In this document: piece by piece, positions 56,558 through 64,000 of the stretch
Numbering within the stretch: position 1 is the stretch's first letter
Layout: every line of letters begins with the position of its first letter
From: DASPGQ01 sp035457705
GTDB taxonomy: Bacteria > Acidobacteriota > Vicinamibacteria > Marinacidobacterales > SMYC01
Assembly (NCBI GenBank): GCA_035457705.1
Contig: DATIBD010000114.1
Span: 110,363 to 174,362, forward strand
Reading direction: 5' to 3'
DNA: 64,000 bases
The notes under the pieces: generated by a model
Databases searched by the model: none
What the model was told of the DNA's origin: nothing
Seen by the model: the letters and a program-made list of their open reading frames with translations, nothing else
Program-made: the position numbers and the translations under genes

Positions 56558-59016
56558 ACCCAACGAACCCAACGAACGACATGGAAACCGAGACCCGTGA
56601 GGGCCAAGAGCCTCTGCAGATTCCCGACTCGCTCCCCGTTCTTCCACTCCGGGACATCGTCATCTTCCCGTTCATGATCGTCCCGCTCTACGTAAGCCGT
56701 GACCGGTCGGTCAAGGCGGTCGACTCGGCTCTATCAGAGAACCGCATGATATGTCTCGTCGCCCAGAAGGAACAGGAGCGCGAGAATCCCGAGGTCGAAG
56801 ACCTTCATCGAATCGGGACGGTGGCGGTGATCATGAGAATGCTGAAGCTGCCCGACGGACGCATCCGGGTGCTCGTGCAGGGCATGAACCGCGCACAGGT
56901 AGAGGGATTCCCCCAGTCCGACCCCTTTTTCCTGGCGAAGCTGACACCGATCTCGGAAGCGCCGATCGAGGAGGATTCGCTCGAGCTCGAAGCGCTGATG
57001 CGCAACGTGAAGGAAGCTCTGGAAAAGTCCGTCAACCTGGGGAAGACGATCTCCCCCGAGGTCATGGTCATCGCCGCCAACCTCGAAGATCCGGGACGGC
57101 TCGCCGATCTGGCGGTATCGAATCTGGATCTCAAAGTGGACGCGGCCCAGGTCATCCTCGAGACTGTGGATCCCATCGAGCGGCTGAAGAAGGTCCACGA
57201 GCTCATCGCCAAGGAGATCGAGGTCCTTACGATGCAGCAGCAAATCAACTCCCAGGCTCAGGGCGAAATGGACCGCAGCCAGAGGGAGTACTTCCTCAGA
57301 CAGCAGTTGAAGGCGATTCAGAGCGAGCTGGGTGAAGGGAACGAGCTTGCCGAAGAGGTACGGCAGTTGCGGGGTAAAGCCCGAAAAGCTCGCATGCCGA
57401 ACGAGGTCTACAAGGAAGTCGGTCGGCAGATTTCCAAGCTCGAGCGCATGCATCCCGATGCTGCGGAGACGGCGACTCTCAGGAATTACCTGGAGTGCAT
57501 GGTGAATCTGCCATGGAGTCGAACGAGCCGCGACAATCTCGATCTCCCGGGGGCTCGCGCCATCCTCGACGAGGACCATTATGGTCTGGACCGCATCAAG
57601 GAACGCATTCTGGAATATTTGGCGGTGCGGAAGCTCAAGAGGAAGATGAAGGGCCCCATTCTCTGTTTCGTCGGTCCGCCGGGCGTGGGCAAGACCTCGC
57701 TGGGCCGATCGATCGCCCGCGCCGTCGGCCGGAAGTTCCAGCGCATCTCTCTGGGCGGTGTTCGAGACGAGGCGGAGATCCGGGGACATCGACGCACTTA
57801 TGTCGGGTCGATGCCTGGTCGAATCATTCAGGGGATCCAGCAAGCGGGAACGTCGAATCCCGTGTTCATGCTCGACGAAGTGGACAAGATAGGTGCTGAC
57901 TATAGAGGTGACCCGAGCTCCGCCCTTCTGGAAGTGCTCGATCCCGAGCAGAACTACACGTTTCGTGACAACTATCTCGGTGTACCGTTCGACCTCTCTA
58001 ACGTTCTCTTCATCGCAACCGCCAACCAGCTCGACCCCATCCAACCGGCCTTTCTCGATCGGATGGAGGTGATCCAGCTCACGGGATATACCGAGGAGGA
58101 GAAGCTACAGATCGCGAAGCGCCACCTGGTACCGAAACAGCTCGAGGAGAACGGTCTCGGCTCCGAACAGATCGCCTTCAGCGACGAGGCCCTGAAGAAT
58201 ATCGTCACTCAATACACTCGTGAGGCGGGACTGAGGAGCCTCGAGCGCGAGATCTCGCAGGTTTGTAGAAAAGTGGCCAGGAAGGTGGCCGAAGGCCGTG
58301 AAAAGATCATGCGGATCACCGCCTCGAACCTCGGCACGTTCCTCGGCCCTCCGAAGAACGTGGGCGAGGACACGCTCGACAAGGATCAGGTCGGGGTAGC
58401 GACCGGTCTCGCCTGGACGCCGACAGGCGGCGACGTGCTCTTCGTCGAGGCGACGGCGATGAAGGGCAAAGGTGAGCTCATCCTCACCGGAACGCTCGGG
58501 GACGTCATGAGAGAGTCGGCCCGCGCCGCGCTGTCCTACGCCCGCTCTCGGGCAGCGGCCTTCCAGATCGACGAGGGTTTCTTCGGAACTCACGACATCC
58601 ACGTGCACATTCCTGAAGGGGCAATCCCCAAGGACGGGCCGTCCGCCGGGATTACGATGGCCGTCGCGATGATCTCGGTACTGACCAATACACCTATCCG
58701 GAGGAACGTGGCGCTGACCGGAGAGATAACGCTTCGAGGCAACGTCCTCCCCGTCGGCGGAATCAAAGAAAAGGTTCTGGCCGCGCGCCGGGCGAAGCTC
58801 GATGCCGTGGTGCTCCCGCAGCTCAATCGCAGGGATATCGAGGAATTGCCAAATTACGTAAAGCGAGACATCGAGTTCCGGCTCGTCGACAAAGTTGATG
58901 AAGTGCTCGAGGCAGCCCTCATCGATGGCGCCAAGATTCTTCACCTGCAATCGCGGAGCGCGGGTGTGGCGCGACGCTCGGCTTCTTCACGGAGCACGCG
59001 GACGGCGCTCCAGTGA
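56554..59016 (+). CDS. lon: ATP-dependent protease Lon
   Basis: The 820-residue protease has the Lon N-domain (PDSLPVLPLRDIVIFPFMIVPL), the AAA+ core with Walker A GPPGVGKTSLG (about 374), the FMLDEVDKIGAD Walker B region and the arginine-finger segment. The Ser-Lys protease domain has its nucleophile at about Ser697 (PKDGPSAGITMA) and the lysine in GGIKEKVLAARRAKLD. It degrades damaged and regulatory proteins. A GTG at 56554 with GAGG upstream overlaps the hsp20 stop; ATG at 56581 is the alternative. The first residues include a small NPTNPTN repeat. It is coupled to ymdB. Confidence 0.96.
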   Translation: MNPTNPTNDMETETREGQEPLQIPDSLPVLPLRDIVIFPFMIVPLYVSRDRSVKAVDSALSENRMICLVAQKEQERENPEVEDLHRIGTVAVIMRMLKLPDGRIRVLVQGMNRAQVEGFPQSDPFFLAKLTPISEAPIEEDSLELEALMRNVKEALEKSVNLGKTISPEVMVIAANLEDPGRLADLAVSNLDLKVDAAQVILETVDPIERLKKVHELIAKEIEVLTMQQQINSQAQGEMDRSQREYFLRQQLKAIQSELGEGNELAEEVRQLRGKARKARMPNEVYKEVGRQISKLERMHPDAAETATLRNYLECMVNLPWSRTSRDNLDLPGARAILDEDHYGLDRIKERILEYLAVRKLKRKMKGPILCFVGPPGVGKTSLGRSIARAVGRKFQRISLGGVRDEAEIRGHRRTYVGSMPGRIIQGIQQAGTSNPVFMLDEVDKIGADYRGDPSSALLEVLDPEQNYTFRDNYLGVPFDLSNVLFIATANQLDPIQPAFLDRMEVIQLTGYTEEEKLQIAKRHLVPKQLEENGLGSEQIAFSDEALKNIVTQYTREAGLRSLEREISQVCRKVARKVAEGREKIMRITASNLGTFLGPPKNVGEDTLDKDQVGVATGLAWTPTGGDVLFVEATAMKGKGELILTGTLGDVMRESARAALSYARSRAAAFQIDEGFFGTHDIHVHIPEGAIPKDGPSAGITMAVAMISVLTNTPIRRNVALTGEITLRGNVLPVGGIKEKVLAARRAKLDAVVLPQLNRRDIEELPNYVKRDIEFRLVDKVDEVLEAALIDGAKILHLQSRSAGVARRSASSRSTRTALQ

Positions 59017-59804
59017 AGCTCCTCGTCGCTGGCGACGTCGTCGGGAAAGCCGGCCGCAAGATCCTGAAAGCGGGCCTCGCCCATCTGCGGCGACGAGAAG
59101 ACTACGATCTGGTCGTGGTCAATGTGGAGAACGCCGCCGCCGGCTTCGGTATCACGCCCGAAATCGCGGGGAAGTTTTTCTCGCTGGATATCGATGTGCT
59201 CACCACGGGAAACCACGTTTGGGACAAGAAAGAGATCCTCGGGCACATGGACGATGAGCCGCGTCTCTTGCGGCCCGTCAACTACCCCGATGGCTGCCCG
59301 GGAAACGGAACTTACGTCGCGACCACCCGTTCTGGCGCGGCCGTTGCCGTCGTAAACTTGCAGGGGCGCGTCTTCATGCCGCTTATCGACTGCCCGTTTC
59401 GGGCCATCGATCGCGAGCTCGAGGCGTTGAAGGATAGGACTCCAACGGTCTTGGTCGACTTGCACGCCGAGGCGACCTCCGAGAAGATGGCGATGTCCTG
59501 GTACCTGGACGGCCGGGTATCGGCGGTCGTCGGCACTCACACGCACGTGCCGACGGCAGACGAGCGAATTCTCCCCAAAGGGACCGCCTACATCACCGAT
59601 CTCGGCATGTGCGGCGCGTACGATTCCGTGATAGGCATCGAGCCCACGACCTCCCTGCCCCGATTCCTCACCGCGATGCCAACGAAGTTCGAGCCAGCCA
59701 GCAGAAATCCATGGATGTGTGGAGTGGTCATCGACGTCGACGATTCCACCGGACTTGCCCGAAGCATCGAACGTTTCAAGCTGACCGAGTCGGATGTCGG
59801 CTAG
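59013..59804 (+). CDS. ymdB: YmdB/TIGR00282 metallophosphoesterase
   Basis: The 263-residue protein shows the family pattern LVAGDVVGKAGRK, VVNVENAAAGFG, TTGNHVWDKKEIL, VDLHAEATSEKMAM and GTHTHVPTADERILPKGTAYITDLGM, covering all expected metal-binding residues. Bacillus YmdB hydrolyses 2',3'-cyclic nucleotides and influences RNase activity and biofilm decisions. The GTG at 59013 overlaps the lon stop (GTGA). It ends before a 161-base intergenic region with a dispersed repeat. Confidence 0.92.
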   Translation: MKLLVAGDVVGKAGRKILKAGLAHLRRREDYDLVVVNVENAAAGFGITPEIAGKFFSLDIDVLTTGNHVWDKKEILGHMDDEPRLLRPVNYPDGCPGNGTYVATTRSGAAVAVVNLQGRVFMPLIDCPFRAIDRELEALKDRTPTVLVDLHAEATSEKMAMSWYLDGRVSAVVGTHTHVPTADERILPKGTAYITDLGMCGAYDSVIGIEPTTSLPRFLTAMPTKFEPASRNPWMCGVVIDVDDSTGLARSIERFKLTESDVG

Positions 59805-59840
59805 CCCTGCTCGTCCGCATTTGGCCAGGCAATCAGAACG

Positions 59841-59874
59841 AAACGCAAAGACGCGACGTCGCAGAGGCGCAAAG
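59841..59874 (+). repeat. Single copy of CGCAAAG-type repeat (family 2)
   Basis: AAACGCAAAGACGCGACGTC is followed by GCAGAGGCGCAAAGG, matching the arms of the element at 39984-40107. It lies between ymdB and xseA. Confidence 0.45.
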
Positions 59875-59965
59875 GGTCGGAGAACGACCGGTCGAAGATG
59901 GTCTTTGAGATTCTCGAAGCAACCTTCGCATTGGACTTCGCGCATTGGCGCCTGGGGGTCTCGCG

Positions 59966-61366
59966 TTGGCTCTGAATCAGCAAGAGAGTCACTCGAGTAG
60001 TCGAAGCGTCCTCTCGGTCAGCGAGCTGACTCGAGAGATCAAGCTGAACCTCGAGAGCAGCTTCAGCAACCTGTGGGTGGTCGGAGAGTTGTCCAACGTC
60101 AGCCGGCCGCCATCCGGTCACCTCTACTTCACTCTCAAGGACCAGAATGCGCAGCTCCCCGGAGTCATGTTTCGAAGCGCAACCCGTCATCTTCGTTTCC
60201 AGCCGGGAGACGGGCTTGCGGTCCTGGTCTGGGGACACGTGACCGTGTACGAGCCGCGAGGCGCCTACCAGATTCGAGTCGAGCGAATGGAGCCCCGAGG
60301 AAAAGGCGCTCTCCAGATCGCCTTCGAGCAGCTCAAGGAAAAGCTTGCCAGGGAAGGCCTCTTCGACGCCGCCCGCAAGAGGGCGCTCCCGCTCCTTCCC
60401 CGTCGCATCGGGATCGTGACGTCGCCCACGGGCGCGGCCATCCGCGACATCTGTCGCGTGCTGCATCGCCGGTTCCCAAATCTGGAAGTGCTCGTCTATC
60501 CGGCCCAGGTCCAGGGAGATCTCGCCGCCGCAGAGATCTCTCAGGGCATTCGCGTGCTGAACCGGCTTGGCGGGTTCGACGCTCTCATCGTGGCTCGAGG
60601 GGGCGGGTCCTTCGAGGATCTCTGGTCTTTCAATGAGGAGTCGGTCGCGCGCGCAATAGCATCTTCGGGCATCCCCATCGTTTCCGCAGTGGGTCACGAG
60701 GTCGACTTCACGATCGCCGATTTCGTCGCCGATGTACGCGCTCCTACCCCGTCGGCGGCCGCGGAGATGGTCGTGGAAAAGAAGGAGCATCTCGTCGAAC
60801 GCGTGAGCCGTCTCGAAGGGAGGCTGGACCGGGCGATGGCCGGACGGATGGCCGAGCTCCGGGCCCGGACGAATCGCATCGTCTCCCACCGTGCTTTCGC
60901 TGCCGCCTTGCACGCGTTCGAGATGAAGGCACAAAGGCTCGACGAGGTCGTTTACCGCGGCCGAGCGATACTGGACCGTCGCTTGTCCGGCATCGAGCGA
61001 CAGCTGGCGATACTCGCGAGGCGTCTCGAGGCGAAGCGAGTGGACCGGCAAATCGCCCAAGCACGGGCCGGATTGGAGAGGCTGGCCGCTCGTCTCGGCG
61101 GCGCGGGCACGAGGGTGGTGCAGACAACCGGTCGCTCGATCGCCGAGCTCGTCGCCAAGCTCGAAACGCTCTCGCCACTCGCGGTACTGGGTCGGGGTTA
61201 TGGCCTTGTGTGGTCGGCTCAAGGTAAGCTCTTGCGAGACGCGACAGAGGCCACCGTGGGCGAGGTATTGCGGATCGATCTCCATCGGGGAGGTCTCGGC
61301 TGCCGCGTTGAGAACGTCCGACCACAGGGGGAGAAGGAGAACGATGACGAGCGAGACTCCAGATGA
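59966..61366 (+). CDS. xseA: Exodeoxyribonuclease VII large subunit
   Basis: The 466-residue protein has the N-terminal OB fold (SVSELTREIKLNLESSFSNLWVVGELSNV), the catalytic-core block PRRIGIVTSPTGAAIRDI and the IVARGGGSFEDLWSFNEESVARAI region. It also has SAVGHEVDFTIADFVADVRAPTPSAAAE, the most conserved stretch of XseA. The enzyme degrades single-stranded DNA together with XseB. No ATG is available before the first conserved residues; TTG at 59966 was chosen because GGGGG lies 7 bases upstream, with TTG at 59945 as an option. It begins the xseA-xseB-ispA-tlyA-nadK operon. Confidence 0.93.
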   Translation: MALNQQESHSSSRSVLSVSELTREIKLNLESSFSNLWVVGELSNVSRPPSGHLYFTLKDQNAQLPGVMFRSATRHLRFQPGDGLAVLVWGHVTVYEPRGAYQIRVERMEPRGKGALQIAFEQLKEKLAREGLFDAARKRALPLLPRRIGIVTSPTGAAIRDICRVLHRRFPNLEVLVYPAQVQGDLAAAEISQGIRVLNRLGGFDALIVARGGGSFEDLWSFNEESVARAIASSGIPIVSAVGHEVDFTIADFVADVRAPTPSAAAEMVVEKKEHLVERVSRLEGRLDRAMAGRMAELRARTNRIVSHRAFAAALHAFEMKAQRLDEVVYRGRAILDRRLSGIERQLAILARRLEAKRVDRQIAQARAGLERLAARLGGAGTRVVQTTGRSIAELVAKLETLSPLAVLGRGYGLVWSAQGKLLRDATEATVGEVLRIDLHRGGLGCRVENVRPQGEKENDDERDSR

Positions 61367-61628
61367 TGCGGTGAGACCGAAAGATTTCGAGGAGGCACTC
61401 GCGAGTCTGGAGAACATCGTCAAAGAGCTCGAGCAGGGCGAGCTCAGCCTCGAGTCGTCGCTCCAACGCTACGAGCAGGGGGTGAAGCTCGCGCGATTCT
61501 GCGCCTCCAAGCTGGAAGAGGCAGAGAAGCGGATCGAGATCCTCCAGGTGAACGAGAAGGGTGAGCCGAAACGGGACGCCACCGGTGCTCTCCGCAAGGC
61601 CCCGATCGACTTGGGAGAGAATGAGTAA
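61344..61628 (+). CDS. xseB: Exodeoxyribonuclease VII small subunit
   Basis: The 94-residue protein has the XseB core FEEALASLENIVKELEQGELSLESSLQRYEQGVKLARFC, followed by the helical KLEEAEKRIEIL and a short charged tail. It binds several copies to one XseA. AAGGAG precedes the ATG, which lies inside the end of xseA (23-base overlap), while its end overlaps ispA by 8 bases. The three genes are translated in series. Confidence 0.93.
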   Translation: MTSETPDDAVRPKDFEEALASLENIVKELEQGELSLESSLQRYEQGVKLARFCASKLEEAEKRIEILQVNEKGEPKRDATGALRKAPIDLGENE

Positions 61629-62541
61629 GCTCGACGTTCTCGCCGACGAGCGAAGTTTCGACCGCTACCGAAGCGAGCGGGCGGCACGGATCGAAAAATA
61701 TCTCGACGCCTACCTCCCGGCGGAAGACACGCCGCCGGCGACCATCTCGCGTGCGGTGCGCTACAGTCTCTTCGCCGGAGGCAAGCGGCTCCGGCCCATT
61801 CTCGTGCTTGCCTCGGCCGAAAGCGTTGGCGGGAACATCGATGAGGCCCTCCCCGCCGCCGCCGCTCTTGAGATGATCCATACCTATTCGCTCATCCACG
61901 ACGACCTACCGGCAATGGATGACGACTCCCTTCGGCGAGGGCAGCCCACATCGCACGTGGTGTTCGGCGAGGCCATCGCGATCCTCGCGGGTGATGCCTT
62001 GCAAACACATGCGTTCCGCGTTCTTTCGGCGCCGAGGGGAGGCTCCCGGGTCCCGGCTGAGCGGCGCCTTCGCGCCGTGGCCGTGCTCGCCGAAGCAGCG
62101 GGGGCCTCGGGAATGGTGGGCGGCCAGGTCGCGGACCTCGAGTCGGAGCGGAGGCCTGCGAATGCGGAGACGTTGGAGTTCATCCACCGTCACAAGACCG
62201 GGGCGCTCATTCGCGCCGCCGCAGAGATGGGCGCGCTCATGGGAGGTGCCGACGAGAGGAATGTGGGACGTCTGAGGCGGTTTGGCGAGGAGATCGGTCT
62301 CGCTTTTCAAATCGTCGACGATATCCTGGACGTCGAAGGGAGCTCCGCGGTTTTAGGCAAATCCGCGGGCAAGGACGCGAAGGCCGGCAAGGCGACCTAC
62401 CCGGGGGTTCATGGCATCGATGCGGCCAGGGCCCGCGCGAAAGAGCTGACCGAGAGTGCGCTCTCTCGCGTCGCCTCGCTGGGTCAGGCGGCTCATCCCC
62501 TGGTGGCCCTCGCCCGCCGTGCCGTGAATCGAACCTGCTGA
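61621..62541 (+). CDS. ispA: Farnesyl/geranylgeranyl diphosphate synthase
   Basis: The 306-residue prenyltransferase has the first aspartate-rich motif in IHDDLPAMDDDSLRRG and the second in QIVDDILDVEGSS, with GGKRLRP for pyrophosphate binding. The two residues before the first motif (Ser, Leu, Ile region YSLIHDD) fit short-chain FPP-type enzymes, so farnesyl diphosphate is the likely product. It condenses IPP with DMAPP and GPP for quinone, carotenoid or undecaprenyl synthesis. GGGAGAG lies just upstream of the ATG at 61621. Confidence 0.92.
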   Translation: MSKLDVLADERSFDRYRSERAARIEKYLDAYLPAEDTPPATISRAVRYSLFAGGKRLRPILVLASAESVGGNIDEALPAAAALEMIHTYSLIHDDLPAMDDDSLRRGQPTSHVVFGEAIAILAGDALQTHAFRVLSAPRGGSRVPAERRLRAVAVLAEAAGASGMVGGQVADLESERRPANAETLEFIHRHKTGALIRAAAEMGALMGGADERNVGRLRRFGEEIGLAFQIVDDILDVEGSSAVLGKSAGKDAKAGKATYPGVHGIDAARARAKELTESALSRVASLGQAAHPLVALARRAVNRTC

Positions 62542-62553
62542 ACGAACGGCGAG

Positions 62554-63354
62554 ATGGGACGACAGCGAGCAGATCGACTGGTCGTCGAGCGGGGCCTGGC
62601 ACCGACCCGGGAGCAAGCGAGGCGGCTCATTCTCGCCGGTGAGGTTCTTGCCGACGACGAACCGGTGGAGAAACCAGGATCGCTCGTCCGCGACGATACC
62701 TCGCTCCGGCTCCGCCACCCCAGGAAGCCTTACGTGGGTCGAGGCGGAGAGAAGCTTCAAGGTGCCCTAGAGGCTTTTTCTCTCGACGTGCGGGGTCTCG
62801 TGGCTCTCGACGTCGGAGCCTCGACCGGGGGATTCACCGACTGCTTGCTTCGATACGGAGCCCGATCCGTCACGGCGCTCGATGTGGGAAAGGGACAGCT
62901 CGATTGGAAGCTATACTCCGATCCCCGGGTTCGCGTCGTCGAAGGCAAGAACGCCCGTTATCTCAACCCCGGCGACTTGGACCTTCGTTTCGACATCGTG
63001 ACGGTGGACGTGTCGTTCATTTCCCTCACGAAGGTCCTTCCGGCGTTGATCCCCCTGGTGAACGACCAGGGGCTGATTCTCGCGCTGGTGAAGCCACAGT
63101 TCGAGCTGTCTCCCGAGGCCATCGAGAGAGGAGGACTGGTTACCGTGAAGGAGCACCAGGTCCAGGCGATCGTGAACGTCGCGATCCGGGCGAGCGAGCT
63201 CGGGCTAGCGGTTCGCGATGTGGTCGACGCCCCCATCAAGGGCGTGAAGGGGAACCAGGAGTTTTTCCTGTTGGCACAGAAGTCCCCTCGAAGGGGGCTC
63301 GAGCCCCGAGCGATCGAAGAGCGGTCTCGCCGGATCGTGGGGATGAGCTCGTGA
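62554..63354 (+). CDS. tlyA: TlyA-like rRNA 2'-O-methyltransferase
   Basis: The 266-residue protein has an N-terminal S4 RNA-binding domain (RADRLVVERGLAPTREQARRLILAGEV) and an FtsJ-type methyltransferase domain with DVGASTGGFTDCLLRYGA as the SAM-binding motif, then LVKPQFEL and KGNQEFFL. TlyA proteins methylate ribose 2'-OH groups of rRNA; some also act as haemolysins, but that activity cannot be inferred here. It is coupled to nadK by a GTGA overlap. dxs, which often lies between ispA and tlyA in this cluster, is missing. Confidence 0.92.
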   Translation: MGRQRADRLVVERGLAPTREQARRLILAGEVLADDEPVEKPGSLVRDDTSLRLRHPRKPYVGRGGEKLQGALEAFSLDVRGLVALDVGASTGGFTDCLLRYGARSVTALDVGKGQLDWKLYSDPRVRVVEGKNARYLNPGDLDLRFDIVTVDVSFISLTKVLPALIPLVNDQGLILALVKPQFELSPEAIERGGLVTVKEHQVQAIVNVAIRASELGLAVRDVVDAPIKGVKGNQEFFLLAQKSPRRGLEPRAIEERSRRIVGMSS

Positions 63355-64000
63355 AGACAACACAGCTAGAACCGAAGAAGACGGCGATCGTCGCCAAGGT
63401 ACATGCCAAGGAAGTGGGGAGCGTGGTGCGCACTCTCACCAAGTGGCTTCGCGAGCGCGGCATCGAGCCGTACCTGGAGTCGGCGCTTGCCGCGAAAGCA
63501 AAAAACAGCACGTCATTCTCGCTCGACCGCATGCCGCGCGACCTAGACATGTGCATCGTGCTCGGCGGCGACGGTACCCTGCTGTCGGTGGCCCGCGCCA
63601 TGCGCTCGAGACAAATTCCGATCCTCGGCGTGAACCTGGGTAGCCTGGGGTTCTTGACCGACGTCGCCCTCAAGAACCTCTACTCCGTTCTCGAGTCCAT
63701 CCTGCAGGGCAAGGTGACGATCGACGAGCGCTCGATGCTCACGGCCGAGTTGGTGCGAAAAGGAGAGGTCATCGCGACGGAGAACGTCCTGAACGACGTT
63801 GTGATCACCAAAGGCGCCATCGCTCGCATCATCGAGCTCGCGGTCGATATCGACGGCTTCTTCGTTGCAATTCTGCGCGCCGACGGAGTCATCGTGTCTA
63901 CGCCGACGGGCTCGACCGCTTACTCGCTCGCCGCCGGCGGCCCGATCCTCCAACCCAACCTCGGGGCGATGGTGCTCACGCCCATTTGCCCCCACACCCT
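63351..64000 (+). CDS. nadK: NAD kinase, partial (3' end outside window)
   Basis: From GTG at 63351, the frame reads on to the window edge with at least 216 residues. It contains VLGGDGTLLSVARAM (the GGDGT ATP/PPi loop), GVNLGSLGFLTDV, the NDVVITKG segment that corresponds to the NE/D motif, and STPTGSTAYSLAAGGPIL. NadK phosphorylates NAD to NADP and fits the usual place after tlyA. The start overlaps the tlyA stop as GTGA. The missing C-terminus follows outside the sequence given. Confidence 0.93.
   Translation, partial: MKTTQLEPKKTAIVAKVHAKEVGSVVRTLTKWLRERGIEPYLESALAAKAKNSTSFSLDRMPRDLDMCIVLGGDGTLLSVARAMRSRQIPILGVNLGSLGFLTDVALKNLYSVLESILQGKVTIDERSMLTAELVRKGEVIATENVLNDVVITKGAIARIIELAVDIDGFFVAILRADGVIVSTPTGSTAYSLAAGGPILQPNLGAMVLTPICPHT

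Noticed and set aside
56734..58044. A 436-codon minus-strand frame over lon
   Set aside because: The plus-strand lon gene has all expected motifs; this is antisense noise.
59801..61423. A 540-codon minus-strand frame over xseA
   Set aside because: Antisense to the strongly conserved xseA and xseB genes, without domain signals.

Overview
The window is a 64 kb piece of a high-GC bacterial chromosome with densely packed genes. No rRNA, tRNA, CRISPR array, prophage or insertion sequence was recognised. Several features point to Acidobacteriota, possibly a Vicinamibacteria- or Thermoanaerobaculia-like lineage. These are an ADOP-type duplicated FtsX permease, sortilin/VPS10-like BNR proteins, DUF4159 and MoxR-DUF4175 genes, a DUF5818-like secreted protein and many lipoprotein enzymes. 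This assignment is an inference from gene content; no marker gene such as 16S rRNA is present.

Layout. 1-4 kb: the start of a beta-propeller gene, an ADOP permease and an NHL-repeat lipoprotein. 4.2-7.5 kb: an operon of a secreted protein, cofE, npdG (coenzyme F420 metabolism) and a multi-pass membrane protein. 7.5-11.6 kb: a LexA-DUF3467-reduced Y-family polymerase cassette, phhB and an orphan Dam-type methylase. 11.6-25.7 kb: metabolic and secreted enzymes (VPS10 protein, DUF4159, MFS, aminotransferase, amidohydrolase, cyclase, MoxR-DUF4175, GDSL esterase, zinc alcohol dehydrogenase). 25.7-28.8 kb: a HEPN/MNT module with a DNA-binding domain fused to the MNT protein, an endonuclease III-like protein and a membrane dipeptidase. 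28.8-34.2 kb: a permease-ATPase-LolA-like-START-like operon divergent from an FHA-GAF-sigma54 activator. 34.4-40 kb: an msrB-peptide transporter-MoaD-like-BNR operon and an ArfB-like factor. 40-49.6 kb: a PQQ dehydrogenase with lanthanide-type ligands, RapA, GNAT, an M23 peptidase and a secreted phosphoesterase with a 3-coathanger-type C-terminus. 49.6-53.3 kb: a PIN-like protein, a class V aminotransferase-like protein without its PLP lysine, YgfZ and a hydrolase. 53.4-59.8 kb: CarD, FHA-GAF-SpoIIE phosphatase, Hsp20, Lon and YmdB. 59.9-64 kb: xseA-xseB-ispA-tlyA-nadK, without the dxs gene that often lies in this cluster.

Many neighbours overlap by ATGA or GTGA, which suggests translational coupling: cofE/npdG/membrane protein, DUF4175/moxR, msrB/SBP, dppB/dppC, hsp20/lon/ymdB and tlyA/nadK. 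Good promoter-like sequences were found before lexA, the cyclase, the FHA-SpoIIE gene and hsp20. Three dispersed intergenic repeat families occur. The most unusual candidates are the LexA-linked mini Y-family protein, the RHH-MNT/HEPN module with a palindromic operator, the catalytically degenerate aminotransferase beside ygfZ, and the peptide-transport operon without ATPases that carries a MoaD-like protein.
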